Source of the DNA: FEN-1073 sp050010135
GTDB lineage: Bacteria > Chloroflexota > Anaerolineae > Anaerolineales > RBG-16-64-43
DNA: 19,221 nt
Direction: 5' to 3'
NCBI GenBank assembly: GCA_050010135.1
Contig: JBEKLP010000054.1
Location: forward strand, 1 to 19,221
In this document: positions 6,849-14,215 of the stretch, in pieces
How positions within the stretch are numbered: position 1 is the stretch's first letter
How the letters are laid out: each line of letters begins with the position of its first letter
The notes under the pieces: model-generated
The model's input: the letters and a program-made list of their open reading frames with translations, nothing else
Told to the model about the DNA's origin: nothing
Databases searched by the model: none
Position numbers and translations under genes: made by a program

Positions 6849-7921
6849 GGAGAATTCGCGGCGCGAGCGAAGAAAACTTCAGCCGCCTTTTGGGATTGCT
6901 TTTCGTCCTGCCGATCCTGGCCGGTTGCCAAATCCTGAATCCGCAGAACACGCGCAACCTGACGGTGATGACGCACGATTCGTTCGCCGTCAGCGACCCA
7001 GTCCTGAAGCAATTCGAGCAATCGACGGGGATCCAGGTGGCCGTTTTGAAAGGCGGCGACGCGGGAGAGATGTTGAATAAGGCGATCCTGACCAAACAGG
7101 CGCCGCTGGCGGACGTGTTGTATGGAGTGGACAATACGTTATTAACCCGCGCATTGCAGGAGGGAATTTTTGTCCCCTACGCTTCCCCGGAGCTCGGTTC
7201 CATTCCGCCGGAGTTTCGGCTCGACTCGCAGAATCGCGCCCTTCCGGTGGACCATGGTTACGTGTGCGTCAATTACGACATCGCCTGGTTCGCATCGCGC
7301 GGGTTGAACGCGCCGAAGACATTGGAGGATCTCGCCCGGCCGGAGTACAAAGGGCTGTTGGTGGTGGAGAATCCGTTGACGTCCTCTCCTGGGTTCGACT
7401 TTCTTTTGGCTACGGTAGCCCATTTTGGAACGGCCGGTTACCTCGAATATTGGAAATCCTTGAAGGCCGACGGCGTGACGATCGTTGATGGTTGGGAGAC
7501 GGCGTATTACACCAATTTCAGCGGGTCGAGCGGCAAGGGACCGCAACCGATGGTGGTCTCCTACGCAACCGATCCGGCCTATGAGATGATTTACGCCGAT
7601 CCGCCGCGCTCCGAGCCGCCCATCGCCGCGCTCGACGGGCCGGATATGTGCTTTCACCAGATCGAGTTTGTCGGCATTCTCGCCGGCACGCACAATCGCG
7701 CGCTGGCAGAAAAGTTCGTCGATTTCATGCTGAACTCCGCCTTTCAGGAAGACATCCCGTTGCAGATGAGCATGTTCCCGGTGAAAAGCGGCGCCGCGCT
7801 CCCTGACGCGTTTGTAAAATATGCTCCCATTCCCTCCCGGCCCGCAACTCTGGCGCCGGAGGAGATCACCGCTCACCGCGATGAATGGATGAACCGTTGG
7901 AAAGAGACGATGCTGCCGTAG
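6818..7921 (+). CDS. thiB: Thiamine ABC transporter substrate-binding lipoprotein (ThiB-type)
   Basis: This is the extracellular receptor that captures thiamine, or a phosphorylated form, for the importer encoded next. The N-terminus has a hydrophobic stretch ending in a lipobox, LPILAGC, with C37 as the lipidated residue. The n-region is unusually long and histidine-rich. The mature part starts NLTVMTHDSFAVS, followed by FEQSTGIQVAVLKGGDAGEMLNKAIL and LADVLYGVDNT, the typical opening of ThiB. The middle has VDHGYVCVNYD and WETAYYTNFSG. The 367-aa length is slightly above the E. coli homologue because of the leader. The ATG at 6818 has GAGGAG eight bases upstream, inside thiN. Assignment to thiamine rather than iron or another ligand rests on the motifs and on the TPP riboswitch and thiN upstream. 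Confidence 0.9.
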   Translation: MHPHAIHHPVGRIRGASEENFSRLLGLLFVLPILAGCQILNPQNTRNLTVMTHDSFAVSDPVLKQFEQSTGIQVAVLKGGDAGEMLNKAILTKQAPLADVLYGVDNTLLTRALQEGIFVPYASPELGSIPPEFRLDSQNRALPVDHGYVCVNYDIAWFASRGLNAPKTLEDLARPEYKGLLVVENPLTSSPGFDFLLATVAHFGTAGYLEYWKSLKADGVTIVDGWETAYYTNFSGSSGKGPQPMVVSYATDPAYEMIYADPPRSEPPIAALDGPDMCFHQIEFVGILAGTHNRALAEKFVDFMLNSAFQEDIPLQMSMFPVKSGAALPDAFVKYAPIPSRPATLAPEEITAHRDEWMNRWKETMLP

Positions 7922-7926
7922 GCCGG

Positions 7927-9612
7927 ATGGACATCGGTCGGACAACGCGTGAATCCTTCTCCGGCCGAAGGGCGCTGCTGTGGATTCTTCCCGTCGCGTT
8001 TGTCGGGATCTTCTTTTATCTTCCGCTGGTGTCCATCCTCCGTGTGGGAACCGGCGCTGCGCTGCGCGCGGGATTGGGAGCCTTTTCTGAGCGAACGATT
8101 CTCAATGCCGCGGGTTTTACCTTTTATCAGGCGGCTCTTTCAACCCTGCTCACGGTGATCGTGGGACTGCCGGGCGCGTATGTGTTTGCCCGGTATGAAT
8201 TCCCCCTCAAGCGGTTGTTACGCGCGTTTCTGATCGTCCCGTTCATTCTGCCGACGGTTGTGGTGGCGGCGGGTTTTGAGTCGCTGCTCGGGCCGAGCGG
8301 CTGGATTAACCTGGCGCTGCAGGCCGCCGGCCTGATCCATCAACCGATCCCGTTCCTGCATTCGCTCGGAGCGATCCTACTGGCCCACGTTTTTTATAAC
8401 ACCTCGATCGTGCTCCGGCTGGTGGGCAACGCCTGGGAACGGTTGGATTCGAATCTTCCGGCGGCCGCGCGGATGCTGGGCGCCAGCCGATGGCAGGCTT
8501 TCCGACGGGTCACACTTCCGCTTTTGGTTCCCTCCCTGCTGGCAGCGGCGGCGCTCGTTTTCCTGTTCGATTTCACGTCCTTCGGCGTCATCCTGATCCT
8601 GGGCGGTCCGGGCTTTTCCACACTGGAAACGGAAATCTATATTCAGGCCCTGCAGGCATTTAACCTACCGGCGGCTTCGCTGCTTTCCATTGTTCAGATT
8701 GCCTTCACGCTGGCCTTGGTTGTCATTTCCGCGCGGCTCGCGCAGCGGGCCGAATCCGCAACCCTGAAAGTGGGATATCAAACTGCTCGCAAGCCAGTCT
8801 TCGCGGCGGAGAAATTATCGCTCGCCGCGGTTCTCTGCCTGCTGGGGGCGTTGTTTTTCATGCCGTTGATTTCTCCGGTCGCGTCGTCATTCCTGCGGAC
8901 GGAAGCCAACCGCGGGGAACGGACCGCGGTGCAGACCGGATTTACCCTGGACTATTATCGCGAGCTGTTCATCAACCGCAAGGAGGCCGCCTTCTTCGCT
9001 ACGCCGATCGAATCCGCCCGCAATTCGTTGCTGGTGGCGGTGGCGACAACGATCATTGCGCTCGGATTGGGAATTCCGGCATCGATGCTGCTCTCCCGGC
9101 CCGGAAGATTGGACCGGCTAATCGAACCTTTCCTGCTGTTGCCGCTCGGAACTTCGGCGGTCACGCTGGGTTTGGGGATGCTGGTGGCGCTTTCCCGCCC
9201 TCCGCTTGATCTAATCCGCTCCCCGCTTTTGCTTCCGGTTGCCCACAGCCTGATCGCGTTGCCATTTGTAGTGCGCGGTTTGAAACCGGCCTTGGCCGGG
9301 ATTCCCGCCCGGTTGCGGGAAGCCGCCGCAACACTGGGGGCTTCGCCCTTCCGGGTTTGGCAAGTGGTGGATTTTCCGATCGCGGCGCGGGCGGTTTTTT
9401 CGTCTGCGGCCTTTGCCTTCGCCGTTTCACTCGGCGAGTTCGGCGCCACCACCATCATCGTCCGGCCGGATTTTCCCACCATGCCGGTTGCGATTTACCG
9501 GTTCCTCTCGCAACCCGGCGGGCTGAACTACGGCCAGGCAATGGCGATGGCGACGCTGCTCATGCTGCTGTGCGCCGTCGCGGTAACCACCATCGAGCGG
9601 ACGCGCGAATGA
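7927..9612 (+). CDS. thiP: Thiamine ABC transporter permease (ThiP-type, fused double permease)
   Basis: This is the membrane channel of the importer. In this family two permease halves are fused in one chain. The 561 residues hold about twelve hydrophobic segments and two EAA loops that contact the ATPase: LPAAARMLGASRWQAFRRVTLP starting at about residue 177, and LREAAATLGASPFRVWQ around 463-479. The start is put at the ATG at 7927, five bases after the thiB stop. The context has only a weak Shine-Dalgarno, so translation is likely coupled to thiB. An in-frame ATG at 7885, inside the end of thiB, is the alternative and would add 14 charged residues. It is followed by the ATPase gene after 33 nt. 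Confidence 0.9.
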   Translation: MDIGRTTRESFSGRRALLWILPVAFVGIFFYLPLVSILRVGTGAALRAGLGAFSERTILNAAGFTFYQAALSTLLTVIVGLPGAYVFARYEFPLKRLLRAFLIVPFILPTVVVAAGFESLLGPSGWINLALQAAGLIHQPIPFLHSLGAILLAHVFYNTSIVLRLVGNAWERLDSNLPAAARMLGASRWQAFRRVTLPLLVPSLLAAAALVFLFDFTSFGVILILGGPGFSTLETEIYIQALQAFNLPAASLLSIVQIAFTLALVVISARLAQRAESATLKVGYQTARKPVFAAEKLSLAAVLCLLGALFFMPLISPVASSFLRTEANRGERTAVQTGFTLDYYRELFINRKEAAFFATPIESARNSLLVAVATTIIALGLGIPASMLLSRPGRLDRLIEPFLLLPLGTSAVTLGLGMLVALSRPPLDLIRSPLLLPVAHSLIALPFVVRGLKPALAGIPARLREAAATLGASPFRVWQVVDFPIAARAVFSSAAFAFAVSLGEFGATTIIVRPDFPTMPVAIYRFLSQPGGLNYGQAMAMATLLMLLCAVAVTTIERTRE

Positions 9613-9645
9613 GGAACGCTCGAATCGGAAACGGGGAGGATCGGA

Positions 9646-10686
9646 ATGCTGGAATTGCGTGACATTGAAAAATCCTACGAGGGGAATCCCCTTTTAGAGA
9701 ACGTCTCGCTGCAAATCGGCGAGGGCGAGACGGTTTGCCTGCTCGGCCCCTCGGGAAGCGGGAAAAGCACCCTTCTCAGAATCGCCGCGGGATTGGAGTC
9801 GCCCGATCGTGGAGAGGTATTCTGGAATGGAGAACCGATCACACGGATGCCGGTTCACCTTCGCGGTTTCGGGTTGATGTTCCAGGATTACGCGTTGTTT
9901 CCGCATTTGGACGTGGGGGAAAATGTCGCCTTTGGGCTGCGCATGAAAAAATTGCCCCGCGATCGAATCCAACAAGAAGTGCGCGAAGCGCTCGCGCGGG
10001 TTAACCTCGCGCACTACGAGCATCGACGCGTGGCGGAACTTTCCGGCGGGGAGCAGCAGCGAGTGGCTCTGGCGCGTGCGCTAGCTCCCAGGCCGCGATT
10101 GCTCATGCTCGACGAGCCGCTTGGCGCGCTGGATCGCGCGTTGCGGGAAGAATTGATCGAGGAAATCCGCCGCGTGCTGAAATCGATGCGGACTCCGTCT
10201 CTGTACGTCACGCACGATCAGGAAGAAGCTTTCGCGGTGGCTGCGCGCGTGGCGATTCTGCACGGCGGGCGGATAATGCAAATGGGATCTCCGGAAGAGC
10301 TCGTCGCGCGGCCGGCTTCGGTTTGGGTCGCGAAATTCCTGGGTCTGGGGAACATTCTTCCCGGCCGGGTGCGCTCCGGACGCACGCTGCGGGTCGAAAC
10401 CTCCCTGGGCGAATTTCCGGCGGATGGTCCGGAGTGCCTGCCGTCCGTCGGAACAGAGGGATGGATTCTTCTTCGTCCCGGAGGGGGTGCGTTTACTCGC
10501 CGAACGACGGGCGCTCAACAGGGAATCCGGGGAGTGGTGAGGGAATCCATCCGGCGGGAGGAGGGGTATCGGATCCTCTTGGTGGATGATTCGTCCCGGG
10601 AGATCGCGTGTTCATCCGCTGAACCATTCCCCGAAGGGGAGCGACTGGTTTGGATTCCAGCCAAAGGGACATGGCTCGTGGAATAA
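9646..10686 (+). CDS. ABC transporter ATPase of the thiamine importer (with C-terminal TOBE-like region)
   Basis: It hydrolyses ATP to drive import through the permease encoded just upstream. Visible motifs: Walker A GPSGSGKST (34-42), Q-loop Q80 (MFQDYALFP), signature LSGGEQQR (132-139), Walker B LLMLDEP (152-158), D-loop ALD and switch histidine H190 (YVTHDQEEA). It has 346 residues, whereas classical ThiQ is only about 230. The extra ~110 residues after 235 look like the TOBE-type regulatory domain of CysA/PotA/FbpC-class ATPases (LGLGNILPGRV, WILLRPGGG). It therefore plays the ThiQ role by position but is built like the larger subclass. The ATG has GGGGAGG seven bases upstream. It is the last gene of the operon. 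Confidence 0.9.
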   Translation: MLELRDIEKSYEGNPLLENVSLQIGEGETVCLLGPSGSGKSTLLRIAAGLESPDRGEVFWNGEPITRMPVHLRGFGLMFQDYALFPHLDVGENVAFGLRMKKLPRDRIQQEVREALARVNLAHYEHRRVAELSGGEQQRVALARALAPRPRLLMLDEPLGALDRALREELIEEIRRVLKSMRTPSLYVTHDQEEAFAVAARVAILHGGRIMQMGSPEELVARPASVWVAKFLGLGNILPGRVRSGRTLRVETSLGEFPADGPECLPSVGTEGWILLRPGGGAFTRRTTGAQQGIRGVVRESIRREEGYRILLVDDSSREIACSSAEPFPEGERLVWIPAKGTWLVE

Positions 10687-10717
10687 AAAGTAAAGGGCGG
10701 CCGAAGAAGGGCCGCCC
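10682..10717 (-). terminator. Hairpin terminator between convergent genes
   Basis: A perfect 8-bp GC stem, GGGCGGCC (10695-10702) with GGCCGCCC (10710-10717), has a 7-nt loop. On the minus strand it is followed by TTTACTTTTTATT (10694-10682), a good U tract for the 55-aa peptide gene that ends at 10754. On the plus strand the hairpin lies just after the ATPase stop but lacks a U run, so it may only partly stop the thiamine operon. Confidence 0.7.
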
Positions 10718-10753
10718 GGAAATAAAAAAGAGATTTTTGGGGGAATTCCAGCT

Positions 10754-10921
10754 TTAGATAAAACGACAACTGTTTGAAGCGCCAGTAAGTAAATCACCGC
10801 AACCCCAACCGAGAACAAGAACAAGGCATGCGCAACAAACTATAAGAACGACCGCCACGATGATGATGATATTTCGGGTGCTGTTGGATTTTTTAACTGG
10901 AGCCGGCGCCTGCTGTACCAT
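10754..10921 (-). CDS. Small cysteine-rich single-helix membrane protein (55 aa)
   Basis: I do not recognise a family. The peptide begins MVQQAPAPVKKSNSTRN, a polar, positively charged head. One long hydrophobic helix follows (about 18-38: IIIIVAVV..., then CCAC and VLVLGWG). A short tail has two further cysteines, for five in all (C29, C30, C32, C41, C52). The start is strongly supported by a GGAGGAGG Shine-Dalgarno 6 nt before the ATG at 10921, and a terminator lies 37 nt past the stop. Topology should be N-in with a short exposed C-terminus. Such tiny helix-plus-cysteine proteins look common in Anaerolineae-like genomes, but their function is unknown. The overlapping 10840-11070 frame on the same strand lacks comparable support. 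Confidence 0.7.
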   Translation of the reverse strand: MVQQAPAPVKKSNSTRNIIIIVAVVLIVCCACLVLVLGWGCGDLLTGASNSCRFI

Positions 10922-10968
10922 GGAATATCCTCCTCCGAGCGATGGTGATCATAGAGCGGATGTTTCTC

Positions 10969-10974
10969 ATTGTA
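10969..10974 (-). promoter_or_regulatory. Candidate -10 element for the 55-aa peptide gene
   Basis: TACAAT on the minus strand (10974-10969) would start transcription about 40 nt before the ATG at 10921. No good -35 is present at 16-18 nt; a TTGATG lies at a 20-nt spacing. The rest of the 189-nt gap to the DUF4126 gene shows nothing else I can name. Confidence 0.35.
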
Positions 10975-11110
10975 CCTGATATTTCGGAAAAGTGCATCAA
11001 TGTTGCCGGGGCTGACGCAAAAACCGAGTGAGGGAACGGTCCCGTCGACTGACTGCAACTGTTCGCTCATCCGGTTCGGACGTTGATTGTGGTGTACCCT
11101 CGCCGCACGG

Positions 11111-11671
11111 TCAGACTTTTTTGGCTTCGTGGTTGATCCTACGCCATATCATCCAGATGATCCATGCGGCCGCGATGCAAATCAACGCCCCCAGCACTAC
11201 GGGCACCAAAATGGCGACGACGGAGAGCACGGTGGCGAGAACGTCTTCCACGGTGCTCACGACCGGTGTGCCGGCGCCGGCCGTGGTGACCGTGACGGCC
11301 GGGCGGATGGCCAGCGCCTTGGCGCCGTGCACCGCGCCGGCGACAAACAATCCGCAGATCATGGCGATGACCGGATGGACGTTGGCGATGACGTGGGCGC
11401 TGGCGGCAAACACGATGGCCCCGGCCACGGGACGGATGAACGACTGCACGACGTCGTTGGCATGGTTCACGGCCGGGATTTTGTCGGCGAGAATTTCCAC
11501 CAGCAGCAGAACGGCGAGTACCAGCAGCACCCAAGGGTCGGTAAGCGTGTCCCAGGGCGGGCTGAGTTTAATCGTACCGGTATAGCGAGCCAGCAATCCC
11601 ACAACGAGCAGCGGGATGTAGGCGTTCAATCCTGCGCTGGCCGATAATCCGAACGCTGAAAAAATATCCAT
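11111..11671 (-). CDS. DUF4126 domain-containing membrane protein
   Basis: The 186-aa protein is almost entirely hydrophobic. It opens with MDIFSAFGLSASAGLNAYIPLLVVGLLAR, the recognisable start of the DUF4126 family. PWVLLVLAVLLLVEILADKIPAVNHANDVVQSFIRPVAGAI then follows; this D-K-P-x-x-D/N-H signature between helices is typical of the family. About five membrane helices are predicted, with a basic C-terminal tail (RRINHEAKKV). The biochemical role of the family is not established. The start ATG has GGAGGTGAGG just upstream. It lies 68 nt downstream of the DUF2085 gene on the same strand, so the two may form one transcript. Confidence 0.88.
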   Translation of the reverse strand: MDIFSAFGLSASAGLNAYIPLLVVGLLARYTGTIKLSPPWDTLTDPWVLLVLAVLLLVEILADKIPAVNHANDVVQSFIRPVAGAIVFAASAHVIANVHPVIAMICGLFVAGAVHGAKALAIRPAVTVTTAGAGTPVVSTVEDVLATVLSVVAILVPVVLGALICIAAAWIIWMIWRRINHEAKKV

Positions 11672-11739
11672 TCCTCACCTCCTGCGGGGCATCCGTCAGG
11701 GCAGGAACTCGCCTCGGTATTTCCCCGCCATCCGGTGCC

Positions 11740-12594
11740 TTATCCGCCCAGGTTGAATCCGCCCCAAGTGTGGGTGAAGTAGAAACGGACGAGGTCGATC
11801 GCCATAATCTGAAGCAAGCCAATCGTCAATCCAGCCACGAGAACAGGCCAGGCGTCGCGAAACGTCTCGGCAAAATTTTCCTTCCCCAACAACATCAACA
11901 GGATCGACGCATAGACTCCCGTCAGCAAATACAGGACGCCCATCGTGCTCAGCAGAGCGAGCGGGTAGAGAATGATGGGATTTTCCAGGAGCACCAAAAC
12001 GATTAAAACCGGCGCCGCCAGGAAGTACAGCACCAGCTCGCGAAAACTTTTCAGAACCGGAACCGGTGAACCGGTTTTCCACAGACTCTGATTTACCGCC
12101 GGGAGAAAAACCGCCGCCATGGCCAATCCCAGAAAAGTTCCCGTGGTCAGGCGCAACCAGTTCTGCGGCGTGTACAGGTGGGGCAGCCCTGGAAAAAGGT
12201 AAAGGTACGAATTTACCCCGTCGAAGCCCCACGGGACCGCGGTTAATGCCAGCACCGCGAACAACGACCGCCGAGGCCAGGCGATGGAGCGGCCGCGTCC
12301 GGAAACGATCAGAATTGCGACCCCGATGATGACGCCCAGAAAAGTTCCCGTGCAGCGCGCGCACAATGGAAGCTGCCGGTCTCCGAGGTGGAAGGAACGC
12401 AGATCGATCCGGTGGCAGACGGCGTAGCCGATTGCGTCCGCTTTACCGAGCAATCCCGGGGGTGTCGCCCACAGTCCGAACAGCAGGACCGCAAAAAACG
12501 CGATTAATATCAGCCAACGCCCAAAGCGGGAAATTCCGATTCGAAGAGCGGTTTTTTTGACGGGGGCGGCGTGTTCGGGTAGACGGGATTCCAA
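11740..12594 (-). CDS. DUF2085 domain-containing membrane protein
   Basis: This 284-aa polytopic membrane protein has about seven hydrophobic segments. The diagnostic part is YAVCHRIDLRSFHLGDRQLPLCARCTG at about 57-83: C60-H61-R62, then C78-x-R80-C81. This conserved Cys/His/Arg set defines DUF2085 and may form a metal or redox site near the membrane face. No reaction is known for the family. The frame has no ATG in its N-terminal part. The TTG at 12594 is the best start, with AGGA ten bases upstream, giving a 25-residue basic head before the first helix. It is divergent from purA and upstream of the DUF4126 gene. Confidence 0.87.
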   Translation of the reverse strand: MESRLPEHAAPVKKTALRIGISRFGRWLILIAFFAVLLFGLWATPPGLLGKADAIGYAVCHRIDLRSFHLGDRQLPLCARCTGTFLGVIIGVAILIVSGRGRSIAWPRRSLFAVLALTAVPWGFDGVNSYLYLFPGLPHLYTPQNWLRLTTGTFLGLAMAAVFLPAVNQSLWKTGSPVPVLKSFRELVLYFLAAPVLIVLVLLENPIILYPLALLSTMGVLYLLTGVYASILLMLLGKENFAETFRDAWPVLVAGLTIGLLQIMAIDLVRFYFTHTWGGFNLGG

Positions 12595-12650
12595 TGGCGG
12601 AAAATCCTATTGCGTATTGTATCGCACCTCCCGGAGCAAAGGACAGCAAA

Positions 12651-12667
12651 GAAGCGAGTTTCGCTTC
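12651..12667. repeat. Perfect 7-bp inverted repeat between DUF2085 and purA genes
   Basis: GAAGCGA (12651-12657) and TCGCTTC (12661-12667) are exact inverted copies around GTT. The dyad lies midway in the divergent promoter region, a few bases before a TATATA (12673-12678) that could be a plus-strand -10. It could be an operator for a repressor or a small hairpin. No regulator can be named. Confidence 0.4.
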
Positions 12668-12747
12668 CCCGGATATATACGCATCTTGCAAGAATCCGTT
12701 TGAGGGGGAAACGGGAGGAAAACGGGGGATGCGGAGGAGGTGTTTTT

Positions 12748-12834
12748 ATGGCATACTTAACCCAAGAGAACCCGAGGAATATCGGTCCGGTCCGACGGCG
12801 AGGGCGTTGCACGACGCCCTCGTTTAGCGCCTGA
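12748..12834 (+). CDS. Candidate 28-codon leader ORF upstream of purA
   Basis: An ATG at 12748 has an exceptionally strong Shine-Dalgarno: GGAGGAGGTG at 12733-12742, with GGAGG 7 nt from the ATG. It opens a frame MAYLTQENPRNIGPVRRRGR, then CTTPSFSA, ending TGA at 12832-12834. Codons 18-25 lie within the hairpin at 12799-12822, so a translating ribosome would melt that structure. The purA ATG is 35 nt downstream. The peptide has no membrane helix, but carries an Arg-rich RRRGR patch. It may be a regulatory leader peptide or a small protein in its own right. I see no run of codons pointing to a particular amino acid. Confidence 0.5.
   Translation: MAYLTQENPRNIGPVRRRGRCTTPSFSA
12799..12822 (+). 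promoter_or_regulatory. Perfect hairpin inside the purA leader (attenuator-like)
   Basis: CGAGGGCGT (12799-12807) and ACGCCCTCG (12814-12822) form a 9-bp uninterrupted stem with a TGCACG loop. Only TTT follows before AGCGCC, so it is a poor intrinsic terminator by itself. It overlaps the end of the leader ORF and precedes the purA Shine-Dalgarno (GGAAGGAG, 12854-12861). A pause site, attenuator, mRNA stabiliser or partial terminator are all possible. Confidence 0.55.
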
Positions 12835-12869
12835 ACGAAGGCGGCCCCGGTCCGGAAGGAGAGTGATCT

Positions 12870-14159
12870 ATGCCGATGCATGTGATTCTTGGCGCACAAT
12901 GGGGCGACGAAGGAAAAGGGCGCATCCTGGATGCCATCGCATCCGAAGCGGCCGTTGTGGCCCGCTATTCGGGCGGCGACAACGCCGGACATACGGTAAC
13001 AGCCGACGGAAAAATTTTCCGCCTGCATTTGATTCCGTCGGGGATCGTCCATCCCCGTCCCATATGCGTTTTGGGGAGCGGCATGGTGATCAATCCGCAG
13101 CGCCTGCTGGCGGAGATGGAACAACTCCGTTCGCAGGGAGTGACGTGCAATCCCGAGCGGATTAAAATTTCCCCCGCCGCCCATTTGTTGACCCCGATGC
13201 ACATCGCGCTGGACAAGGCCGAGGAAGCCTCCCGCGCCAAGCGCATCGGAACCACCGGTTGCGGGATCGGCCCGGCGTATGCGGAAAAAAGTTACCGGCG
13301 CGGAATCCGCGCGGAAGCGATGGCGCAGCCCGAGGAGTGCGCCGATAAAATTAAAACCCACATCCTCCGCGGGAATGAGATGCTGGAAAAACTCTATGGC
13401 TGCCCACCACTGGATGCGGACGCGATTGCCGCGGAGTTCTATCGATACGCGCAAATCCTCGGGACGTACGTGGCCGATACGCTCTGGCTGGTGGATGAAG
13501 CCCTGCGAAACGGAAAGACGGTTCTGGCGGAAGGCGCCCAGGGTGCCCTCCTGGACTTGGATCAGGGGACGTATCCGTTCGTCACCAGTTCGAGCACCGG
13601 TGTAGCCGGAGCTTTGGCCGGCTTGGGCGTCGGAGCACGGTCGCTGGGACGGATCATCGGCGTAGTCAAGGCGTTCCAAACGCGAGTCGGGGAAGGTCCG
13701 TTTCCCACCGAGGAGACGGGGGACATCGGCAACCGGTTGCGCGGGGACGGATCGCTGCCCTGGGATGAATTTGGAACCACCACGCACCGACCACGGCGCT
13801 GCGGCTGGCTCGATCTGGTCCTGCTCCGATATTCCACGCGGCTTAACGGCATCACCGAATTCGTGGTAACGAAATTGGACATTCTCAGCGGATTGAATCC
13901 CGTCCGCGTGTGCAATGCCTACCGCGGGTCCGGCCGTGACTACCGGGATCTTCCGATGGGGGCATCCCGGCTCGATGGATTCGAACCGGTGTATGAGGAC
14001 CTTCCGGGCTGGGAGGCGGATATCCGCCAAGCGAGAACCCGCAAGGAGCTCCCCGACGCGGCGAGAAAGTACGTGGAAACGATCGAGCGCGAGACGGATG
14101 TTCCGGTGTCGCTGGTATCGGTTGGATCGAATCGCGAAGAGATCATCCCCTGGAATTAA
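12870..14159 (+). CDS. purA: Adenylosuccinate synthetase
   Basis: PurA joins IMP and aspartate using GTP, the first committed step from IMP to AMP. The 429-aa length is standard. Motifs: HVILGAQWGDEGKGRILD at the N-terminus (P-loop-like GDEGKG with catalytic Asp), SGGDNAGHTV with the catalytic His, and HLIPSGI. Further on are RIGTTGCGIGPAYAEKSYRRGIR, VLAEGAQGALLDLDQGTYPFVTSS, GVVKAFQTRVGEGPFPTE, THRPRRCGWLDLVLLRY and VTKLDILSGL. Two usually glycine- or arginine-type positions differ (Cys in GTTGCGIG, His in THRPRR), probably tolerated changes. The ATG has GGAAGGAG upstream. It stands alone on the plus strand, with a leader ORF and hairpin before it. A terminator for the convergent gene immediately follows the stop. 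Confidence 0.97.
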   Translation: MPMHVILGAQWGDEGKGRILDAIASEAAVVARYSGGDNAGHTVTADGKIFRLHLIPSGIVHPRPICVLGSGMVINPQRLLAEMEQLRSQGVTCNPERIKISPAAHLLTPMHIALDKAEEASRAKRIGTTGCGIGPAYAEKSYRRGIRAEAMAQPEECADKIKTHILRGNEMLEKLYGCPPLDADAIAAEFYRYAQILGTYVADTLWLVDEALRNGKTVLAEGAQGALLDLDQGTYPFVTSSSTGVAGALAGLGVGARSLGRIIGVVKAFQTRVGEGPFPTEETGDIGNRLRGDGSLPWDEFGTTTHRPRRCGWLDLVLLRYSTRLNGITEFVVTKLDILSGLNPVRVCNAYRGSGRDYRDLPMGASRLDGFEPVYEDLPGWEADIRQARTRKELPDAARKYVETIERETDVPVSLVSVGSNREEIIPWN

Positions 14160-14186
14160 AAAAAAAGGGGGCGGGTTTCCGCTCCC
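14158..14186 (-). terminator. Intrinsic terminator of the LCP gene, abutting the purA stop
   Basis: GGGGGCGG (14167-14174) pairs with CCGCTCCC (14179-14186), including one G-U, around a four-base loop. On the minus strand it is followed by nine Ts (14166-14158). It serves the minus-strand LCP gene ending at 14216. The tract begins inside the purA stop codon, so the two convergent genes are packed end to end. Confidence 0.8.
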
Positions 14187-14215
14187 TGCTTCCTCGTTAT
14201 CCTCTCCAGCAGTTA

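Noticed and set aside
10840..11070. 76-codon minus-strand frame (MSEQLQSVDGTV...)
   Set aside because: It overlaps the better supported 55-aa peptide gene on the same strand and has no Shine-Dalgarno. It may simply be leader sequence.
12594..12827. 77-codon plus frame and an overlapping 12610-12834 frame upstream of purA
   Set aside because: Most of each frame lies in the divergent promoter region without a ribosome site. Only the 28-codon part starting at 12748 has convincing initiation signals.
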